The notes beneath the pieces are model-generated. The model searched no databases and had not been told where the DNA came from. It saw nothing but the letters and a program-made list of their open reading frames with translations. Shown piece after piece: positions 31,724 to 37,475 of a stretch of DNA of 37,475 nt (the first letter of the stretch is position 1; each line of letters opens with the position of its first letter). The translations under genes and the position numbers were made by a program. This DNA comes from Lachnospiraceae bacterium (lineage in GTDB: Bacteria > Bacillota > Clostridia > Lachnospirales > Lachnospiraceae). The stretch covers positions 1-37,475 of the forward strand of contig JAILPR010000282.1 in assembly GCA_024699355.1 (NCBI GenBank), given 5' to 3'.

Positions 31724-33046
31724 TTGAAAAATTCAGAACATGAGATCAGGCAGGTGGCGCCCGGGAGCATCGGAGAAGAGATGGGACTTGAGCCGGGAGA
31801 TATCCTTTGCCGGATCAACGGACAGGAAATTGAAGATATTTTTGATTATCAGTATCTGATCCAGGACGAATATATCGAAGTGCTGATCCGCACCAAAGAC
31901 GGTGAGGAGTGCCTGTTACAGATCGATAAGGACGAAGATGAAGATCTGGGGCTGACCTTTGGAAACGGTTTGATGGATGAATATCGCAGATGCAGCAACA
32001 ACTGTATTTTCTGCTTCATCGACCAGATGCCGAAGGGCATGAGAGAGACCCTGTATTTTAAGGACGATGATTCCAGATTATCCTTTTTACAGGGCAATTA
32101 CGTGACGCTGACCAATATGACGGATGAGATGATCGAAAAGGTCATCCGGTACCGTATGGAGCCGATCAACATTTCGTTTCAGACGACCAATCCGCAGCTT
32201 CGTGTGGAGATGCTGCGAAATCGCTTTGCGGGAGAGGCACTGAAAAAAGTCGATCGTCTCTATGAAGGCGGCATTGAGATGAACGGCCAGATCGTTCTTT
32301 GCAAGGGCGTCAATGACGGTGAGGAACTGCGCAGATCCATTCGGGATCTGAAAGCGTATCTACCCTATTTAAGAAGTGTATCGGTCGTACCGGTCGGACT
32401 TTCCAAATACCGGGAAGGTCTTTATCCGCTTGAGCCTTTTACGAAAGAAGATGCGGGCGAAGTGATCGACATCATCGAGGAGAACCAAAGAGCGGTTTAT
32501 CCGGAGAGCGGGCTGCACTTTATCCATGCCTCCGATGAGTGGTATATCCTGGCGGAGCGGGAACTTCCGGAAGAAGAGCGCTACGACGGGTATCTGCAGC
32601 TGGAAAACGGTGTGGGGATGCTGCGGCTTTTACTGACGGAGTTTTCGGAGGCGCTCGAAGAGGTCAAAGACAGATCGCCAAAGGAGCGCACGGTAACGAT
32701 CGCGACCGGGCGGCTGGTGTATCCTTACCTGCAGCGGATGATGGATCGGCTGATGGAAGTTTTTCCTCAGATCCATGTGCATGTGGTGGCCATCCGCAAT
32801 GATTTTTTCGGAGAGAAGATCACGGTCAGCGGGCTTCTGACCGGACAGGATATCATCGCACAGTTAAAAGAACTGCCACTCGGTGATGCGGTATTGCTTC
32901 CGGAAAATGTGCTTCGCAGCGGAGAAGAGGTTTTCCTGGATGACTATACACTGACACAGGTGTCGGAGGCTTTACAGATTCCGATCGGTATAGTAAAATC
33001 GAACGGTTACAATTTAGTTCAAAAAGTTTTACAATTAGATGAGTGA
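31724..33046 (+). CDS. DUF512 protein: PDZ plus radical-SAM-type iron–sulfur domain
   Basis: A 440-residue protein. The N-terminal PDZ-like domain (about 8–65) includes [27 protein letters not shown] radical-SAM-type cluster motif follows, CSNNCIFC (C-x3-C-x2-C, about residues 89–96), with the downstream barrel, then the DUF512 domain to the end. The family is widespread in Clostridia and usually adjacent to der–plsY–gpsA, as here; its reaction is unknown. The start must be TTG 31724 or later, because an in-frame TAA lies at 31718, and homologues begin close to this point. Only AAGCGGTG resembles a ribosome site. Confidence 0.87.
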   Translation: MKNSEHEIRQVAPGSIGEEMGLEPGDILCRINGQEIEDIFDYQYLIQDEYIEVLIRTKDGEECLLQIDKDEDEDLGLTFGNGLMDEYRRCSNNCIFCFIDQMPKGMRETLYFKDDDSRLSFLQGNYVTLTNMTDEMIEKVIRYRMEPINISFQTTNPQLRVEMLRNRFAGEALKKVDRLYEGGIEMNGQIVLCKGVNDGEELRRSIRDLKAYLPYLRSVSVVPVGLSKYREGLYPLEPFTKEDAGEVIDIIEENQRAVYPESGLHFIHASDEWYILAERELPEEERYDGYLQLENGVGMLRLLLTEFSEALEEVKDRSPKERTVTIATGRLVYPYLQRMMDRLMEVFPQIHVHVVAIRNDFFGEKITVSGLLTGQDIIAQLKELPLGDAVLLPENVLRSGEEVFLDDYTLTQVSEALQIPIGIVKSNGYNLVQKVLQLDE

Positions 33047-33074
33047 TCGGCGCTTTGCGCCGCGGAGAACACAT

Positions 33075-34412
33075 ATGGCAAAGAAAAGAAAACCGGTTGT
33101 CGCGGTAGTCGGCAGACCGAATGTCGGCAAGTCTACTTTATTTAATGCGCTTGCCGGCGATAAGATTTCCATCGTACAGGATACGCCCGGTATTACCAGA
33201 GACCGGATCTATGCAGATGTCACCTGGCTGAATTATCAGTTTACGCTGATCGATACGGGCGGTATCGAGCCTGATTCCAAGGACATCATTTTATCGCAGA
33301 TGCGGGAGCAGGCGCAGATCGCCATCGATACGGCGGATGTGATCCTGTTTTTGACAGATGTCAGACAGGGTCTGCAGGACTCGGATGACAAGGTGGCAAA
33401 TATGCTGCGCAAGTCCCATAAGCCGGTGCTTTTGGTCGTGAACAAAGTGGATAATTTCCAAAAAATGGAAGCCGATGTCTATGAATTTTATAATCTTGGT
33501 ATTGGCGATCCGCATCCGATTTCGGCTGCCGAACGAACCGGCCTTGGCGATCTGCTGGACGAAGTTGTGAAGTTTTTCCCGGATGGTGCGGCCGAAGAAG
33601 AGGAAGATGACCGGATCCATGTAGCGATCGTCGGGAAACCGAATGTCGGCAAGAGCTCGCTGATCAACAAACTGCTTGGGGAGAACCGTCTGATCGTATC
33701 GGACATCGCAGGTACCACCAGAGATGCGGTCGATACCGAAGTAAAGTACAACGGCAAAGAGTATGTCTTTATCGATACGGCGGGACTTCGCCGCAAAAAC
33801 AAGATCAAAGAAGAACTCGAGCATTACATGATCATCCGTACCGTCAGCGCGGTGGAGAGAGCCGATGTCACGGTGCTCCTCATCGATGCCGAAGAGGGGA
33901 TCACGGAGCAGGATGCCAAGATCGCGGGAATCGCGCATGATCGCGGCAAAGCGATGATCATCGCAGTCAACAAATGGGATGCGATCGAAAAGAATGATAA
34001 GAGCGTGAAGGAATTTACCGACAAGATCCGTTCCACACTGTCCTTTATGCCGTATGCGGAGATCATGTTCATCTCTGCGCTCACGGGACAGCGCCTGCCC
34101 AAACTTTATGAAATGATCGATACCGTGTATGAAAACAGCAACTTGCGCGTTTCTACCGGTGTGTTAAATGAGATCTTATCCGAGGCGGTTGTGTTACAGC
34201 AGCCTCCGCAGGACAAAGGTAAAATGCTTCGGATCTATTACATGACACAAGTCGCGGTAAAGCCACCGACGTTCGTGTTCTTTGTTAACGACAAGCATTT
34301 AATGCATTTCTCGTATCAACGATATTTAGAGAATAAGATCCGCGAGACCTTCGGCTTTCGGGGGACACCGCTCCACTTTATCCTGCGGGAGCGTAAGGCG
34401 GATGAAAAATAA
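33075..34412 (+). CDS. der: Ribosome biogenesis GTPase Der (EngA)
   Basis: Essential 50S assembly factor with two tandem GTPase domains. Domain 1: [12 protein letters not shown] (residues 13–24), DTGG in LIDTGGIEP and VNKVDNFQ. Domain 2: [27 protein letters not shown] and [11 protein letters not shown]-terminal KH-like domain follows (about 350–440). The product is 445 residues. ATG 33075 is chosen because GGAG (33064–33067) is seven bases upstream; the frame is open from 33039 but overlaps the end of the DUF512 gene. It is followed by plsY and gpsA. Confidence 0.97.
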   Translation: MAKKRKPVVAVVGRPNVGKSTLFNALAGDKISIVQDTPGITRDRIYADVTWLNYQFTLIDTGGIEPDSKDIILSQMREQAQIAIDTADVILFLTDVRQGLQDSDDKVANMLRKSHKPVLLVVNKVDNFQKMEADVYEFYNLGIGDPHPISAAERTGLGDLLDEVVKFFPDGAAEEEEDDRIHVAIVGKPNVGKSSLINKLLGENRLIVSDIAGTTRDAVDTEVKYNGKEYVFIDTAGLRRKNKIKEELEHYMIIRTVSAVERADVTVLLIDAEEGITEQDAKIAGIAHDRGKAMIIAVNKWDAIEKNDKSVKEFTDKIRSTLSFMPYAEIMFISALTGQRLPKLYEMIDTVYENSNLRVSTGVLNEILSEAVVLQQPPQDKGKMLRIYYMTQVAVKPPTFVFFVNDKHLMHFSYQRYLENKIRETFGFRGTPLHFILRERKADEK

Positions 34413-34451
34413 CATCATATAAGGTGAACGTGTAAGGGAGAGAATGAAACT

Positions 34452-35099
34452 ATGATTCGTTTGTTATGTTTGGCAATGGGATATGCGTTTGGCCTGTTTC
34501 AGACCGCATATTTCCTCGGAAAAAGTAAGGGGATTGATATTCGTACACAGGGAAGCGGCAATGCGGGAACGACCAACACACTGCGTGTGCTCGGGACCAA
34601 GGCCGGTCTGATCGTGTTTGTCGGAGATGTGCTCAAATGTTTTCTGGTTTGTATGATCACACGCTTTGCGATCATGCCGAAGTATCCGGATCTTGGCTAT
34701 CTGCTGATCTTATATACGGCAGCCGGTGCGATCCTGGGACATAACTTTCCGTTTTATATGAACTTTAAGGGCGGCAAAGGCATGGCCTGCACCGCAGGTA
34801 TGATCCATGCATTTCACTGGACTTTTTTACCGGTCGGCTGGGCTGTATTCTTAGGCATCTTTTTAACCACACATTATGTATCGCTTGGTTCACTGACCGT
34901 TTATGTCGTGTTGCTACTTCAGCTGATCATCGAAGGTCAGCTCGGTGTTTTTGGCTTATCACAGCCGGTGCTGATCGAAATGTATGTGATCATGGCACTC
35001 CTGGCGGCACTCTGTTTTTATCAGCATCGGACCAACATCGTCCGTCTGGCCAAAGGGGAAGAGCGCAAGACATATTTGTCAAAGAAGAATCAGAAGTAA
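34452..35099 (+). CDS. plsY: Glycerol-3-phosphate acyltransferase PlsY
   Basis: Polytopic membrane enzyme that transfers the acyl group from acyl phosphate (made by PlsX, gene at 2183) to glycerol 3-phosphate (made by GpsA, the next gene), giving lysophosphatidate. The three PlsY motifs are visible: GSGNAGTTNTLRVLG, GHNFPFYMNFKGGKG, and a third loop near residue 190. About six to seven hydrophobic segments fill its 215 residues. AAGGGAGAG precedes the ATG. It begins 39 bases after der. Confidence 0.96.
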   Translation: MIRLLCLAMGYAFGLFQTAYFLGKSKGIDIRTQGSGNAGTTNTLRVLGTKAGLIVFVGDVLKCFLVCMITRFAIMPKYPDLGYLLILYTAAGAILGHNFPFYMNFKGGKGMACTAGMIHAFHWTFLPVGWAVFLGIFLTTHYVSLGSLTVYVVLLLQLIIEGQLGVFGLSQPVLIEMYVIMALLAALCFYQHRTNIVRLAKGEERKTYLSKKNQK

Positions 35100-35115
35100 A
35101 GTGTAGGAGGAGACT

Positions 35116-36120
35116 ATGGCAAAGATAGGATTGATCGGCGCAGGCAGCTGGGGGACCGCGTTATCGAAACTGTTGGCAAATAACGGACATGAAGTCATTG
35201 TTTGGTCCATTGACGAAAAAGAGATCCAAATGCTGAAAACGGAGCATGAGCAAAAAGACAAGCTCCCGGGCGTGAAATTGCCGGAAAGCATTTGTTATAC
35301 CATGGATCTTGCCGCGGCGATCGGGGGCAGAGATGTTCTGGTGCTTGCGGTGCCTTCCAAATTTATCCGTTCCACAGCGAAAAACATGTGCCCGTATGTC
35401 ACCAAAGGACAGATCATCGTCAGCGTGGCAAAGGGCGTGGAAGAGAGCAGTTTAAAGCCGATGTCGGAAGTCATCGAAGATGAGATCCCGCAGGCGGATG
35501 TCGCGGTGCTCTGCGGTCCGTCGCATGCAGAAGAAGTCGGTGCGGGACTCCCGACCACGATCGTTGCGGGGGCAAAGAGCAAGGCTACGGCAGAACTGTT
35601 ACAGAATATTTTTATGAACGAAGTATTCCGTGTCTATATCAGCCCGGATATCCTGGGCATTGAGATCGGTGCGGCATTAAAGAACGTGATCGCACTTGCA
35701 GCCGGTATTGCGGATGGCCTCGGCTATGGCGATAACACCAAAGCAGCGCTGATCACACGGGGGATCACGGAGATCACGCGTCTGGGCGTTGCCATGGGCG
35801 GCAAATTCGAAACGTTCTGTGGTCTGACCGGCGTGGGTGATCTGATCGTTACGTGCGCATCCATGCATTCGAGAAATCGTCGCGCCGGTATCCTGATCGG
35901 GCAGGGCAAAACGATGGAAGAAGCCATGGACGAGGTTTCACAGATCGTCGAAGGTGTTTACTCTGCGAAGGCCGCCAGAGCGCTTGCGAAGAAGTATGAG
36001 ATCGAGATGCCGATCATCGAGCAGGTCAATCAGGTACTTTTTGAAGGAAAGAGCGCAGCGGATGCAGTAAAAGACCTGATGGTTCGTGACAAGAAGATCG
36101 AGATTAACACAACCTGGTAA
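35116..36120 (+). CDS. gpsA: Glycerol-3-phosphate dehydrogenase [NAD(P)+]
   Basis: Reduces dihydroxyacetone phosphate to sn-glycerol 3-phosphate for membrane lipid synthesis. The N-terminal dinucleotide fold has GAGSWGTALSKLLANNGHEV. VLCGPSHAEEVGAGLPT and the catalytic-lysine region GAALKNVIALAAGIADGLGYGDNTKAAL follow, with GLTGVGDLIVTC near residue 240. It has 334 residues, normal length. AGGAGGAG (35106–35113) precedes the ATG. It pairs with plsY 16 bases upstream. Confidence 0.97.
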   Translation: MAKIGLIGAGSWGTALSKLLANNGHEVIVWSIDEKEIQMLKTEHEQKDKLPGVKLPESICYTMDLAAAIGGRDVLVLAVPSKFIRSTAKNMCPYVTKGQIIVSVAKGVEESSLKPMSEVIEDEIPQADVAVLCGPSHAEEVGAGLPTTIVAGAKSKATAELLQNIFMNEVFRVYISPDILGIEIGAALKNVIALAAGIADGLGYGDNTKAALITRGITEITRLGVAMGGKFETFCGLTGVGDLIVTCASMHSRNRRAGILIGQGKTMEEAMDEVSQIVEGVYSAKAARALAKKYEIEMPIIEQVNQVLFEGKSAADAVKDLMVRDKKIEINTTW

Positions 36121-36125
36121 GAAGT

Positions 36126-36941
36126 ATGGTCATTTGTAAGAATTGCGGTCAGCAATTTGATGAGAAAAAGTATTTTCGGATCTGTCCGAAATGCGGTACG
36201 TTTCAGCGAAAATTTAAAACCGTGGAAGCAGCCAATGCGGTGATGGAAGACATTGCACCAAAGGAAGATGCAATGTCTTCTTTTGGTGCTGCGATCAAGG
36301 TGCTGCCCTGGGCACTGGGATTTTTAACGATCGCCGTGATCGTCGGGGCCTATACCAAATTTAACATTGACCGGACAAGGCGCTATCAGCAGGCCAGAAC
36401 CGTGGCTTTTGAAGTAATGACGCAAAACTCCGGAGAGAGCGTGGCGCTGGATGAGACGAATGCAACAGCAGGAGCGTTATCTGAGGTGCAACTTTCGGAG
36501 AAACTTGCTGTAAATATACCAAACGGAGAAAAACTGATGTTACTTCCGGTGACATTTTCCAGAAAAGTCTCCGCTGCGGATTCAGATGTCTATCAGCCAC
36601 GCTATTTGGATGAGTATGATTATGCAACACCCTATTTGCACTGTGTTACAGAAGATGTATACAAAAAAAACATTAATGTACATCTTCTGACCAAAGAGAT
36701 GTTAAAGGAACTCAATCTGGTCTCCGAAGAGATCATTTCCTACGATCTTTATCTGGACATGGTGGGAGATGAGACACAGCTCTATCTCCTTTATCTGGTG
36801 CCGCAGCAGGAGAGTGCATATGAACTTGTTTGGGAGCATTTTATCTGGGCAGATGGAGAAGATCGGTATCATACCATCTATGAAGACGAGAGGTCGGTTG
36901 ACCGGAGAGTGATCGTAGGTCTGGAGGTGGCAGATGAATAA
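36126..36941 (+). CDS. Zinc-ribbon single-pass membrane protein, uncharacterised
   Basis: A 271-residue protein starting five bases after gpsA with a poor ribosome site. Residues 4–24 form a four-cysteine zinc ribbon (CKNC and CPKC). One hydrophobic segment at about 58–77 (VLPWALGFLTIAVIVGAY) would anchor it with the ribbon inside and the C-terminal domain outside. The outer part has no family I recognise; it is rich in acidic and aromatic residues. The next gene overlaps its stop codon, so the two products likely act together. This architecture is common among poorly known envelope proteins of Clostridia. The function is unknown. Confidence 0.8.
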   Translation: MVICKNCGQQFDEKKYFRICPKCGTFQRKFKTVEAANAVMEDIAPKEDAMSSFGAAIKVLPWALGFLTIAVIVGAYTKFNIDRTRRYQQARTVAFEVMTQNSGESVALDETNATAGALSEVQLSEKLAVNIPNGEKLMLLPVTFSRKVSAADSDVYQPRYLDEYDYATPYLHCVTEDVYKKNINVHLLTKEMLKELNLVSEEIISYDLYLDMVGDETQLYLLYLVPQQESAYELVWEHFIWADGEDRYHTIYEDERSVDRRVIVGLEVADE

Positions 36942-37475
36942 ACGCTATTTCATTGCATCTATCGTGACCCTGGTACTGCTGATCGTATCGATCGTCGGCA
37001 CGGTGAAGGTGTATCGGGAATCGGTCAGAGAATATCAATCCGCATTTAATGAAGCATTATCCTCTGTGGATCAGGTGACGGTCACAGAGATCACGAAAGA
37101 GGAGCTGCCCGAGATTTATACAACGTCATATCCAGGGGAGATCGAAGAAGAAGGTTGTTACTACCGGATCGATGTGCTGTTAACAAATATCGGACAGGCA
37201 CCGATTCCGTATGGCATTGATGATATCTGGACCAACTACGGCGAGGATCAAAATGGCAACAGAGTCTATGTGATACCACTGTGCAACAGTTATACGTATG
37301 CGGATGAGGCGATCGATGAGCCGGTATTTCAGGTATACAATGATGAGAGCCTGATCCCTGTGGGAACTTCAAAGACATTGACTGCGTATTTTACCTGCGA
37401 GGCACCGGAAGATGAGAGCGAGCGCCTTGCCAAAATCAGGGTGCTGTTTAGCTATGAGCTGGGAACCCAAAATGT
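36934..37475 (+). CDS. Membrane-anchored extracellular protein, cut by the window end
   Basis: A reading frame that is open from ATG 36934 to the end of the window (180 complete codons). It overlaps the preceding stop by eight bases and has a good ribosome site GGAGGTGG (36923–36930). It begins MNKRYFIASIVTLVLLIVSIVG, a signal anchor or signal peptide. After a charged linker, CYYRIDVLLTNIGQAPI and VGTSKTLTAYFTC suggest an immunoglobulin-like beta-sandwich, reminiscent of DUF4352-type extracellular domains. That match is tentative. Cotranscription with the zinc-ribbon membrane protein is nearly certain. Confidence 0.75.
   Translation, partial: MNKRYFIASIVTLVLLIVSIVGTVKVYRESVREYQSAFNEALSSVDQVTVTEITKEELPEIYTTSYPGEIEEEGCYYRIDVLLTNIGQAPIPYGIDDIWTNYGEDQNGNRVYVIPLCNSYTYADEAIDEPVFQVYNDESLIPVGTSKTLTAYFTCEAPEDESERLAKIRVLFSYELGTQN

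Overview
The window looks like a housekeeping segment of a Clostridia (Firmicutes) chromosome, most likely Lachnospiraceae. The evidence is gene order (ackA–DUF177–rpmF–plsX–acpP–rnc–smc–ftsY, ylxM–ffh–rpsP–khpA–rimM–trmD–rplS–lepB–rbgA–rnhB, der–plsY–gpsA), strong AGGAGG-type ribosome sites, sigma-A-type promoters and moderate GC. I cannot name a genus. No rRNA, tRNA, CRISPR array, insertion sequence, integrase or prophage gene was seen. All core genes look intact.

Layout. Positions 1–8770 (+): acetate kinase; DUF177 protein with ribosomal protein L32 behind a perfect-consensus promoter; phospholipid/fatty-acid genes plsX and acpP; RNase III; SMC; and FtsY. Positions 8790–10991 (+): threonine ammonia-lyase and a YitT-family membrane protein, sitting between ftsY and its usual partners. 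Positions 11038–14836 (+): YlxM, Ffh, S16, KhpA, RimM and TrmD, covering protein targeting and ribosome or tRNA maturation. Positions 14975–18653 (+): a four-gene accessory cassette (sugar-isomerase-fold protein, cysteine-desulfurase-like PLP enzyme, unknown 98-residue protein, AraC regulator) between trmD and rplS. Positions 18754–24729 (+): L19, two signal peptidases flanking RbgA, RNase HII, a FliK-like protein, a stand-alone FlhB C-terminal-domain protein and YraN, followed by a small tandem repeat and a bidirectional terminator.

Positions 24883–27357 (−): PEP carboxykinase and an ECF transporter S component. The S component diverges from coaBC (27523, +) and is probably tied to pantothenate/CoA. 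GNAT acetyltransferase and PgeF follow on the + strand. A long-form PRPP synthetase (−, 30322–31506) diverges from a PDZ/radical-SAM DUF512 protein (+, 31724), with abutting −35 boxes. Then come Der, PlsY, GpsA, a zinc-ribbon membrane protein and a membrane-anchored protein cut by the window end.

How the genes work together: most serve membrane lipid synthesis (plsX, acpP, plsY, gpsA), co-translational targeting and secretion (ftsY, ffh, ylxM, two lepB), ribosome assembly (rimM, rbgA, der, rpsP, rplS, rpmF) and RNA or chromosome maintenance (rnc, rnhB, smc, trmD). The best candidates for undescribed biology are the cassette at 14837–18653, the orphan FliK/FlhB-CC pair at 22097–24336, and the membrane-protein pair from 36126 to the end. 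No stretch longer than 300 bases lacks a gene. The longest gaps (about 217 and 225 bases) hold promoters, a terminator and leader sequence.
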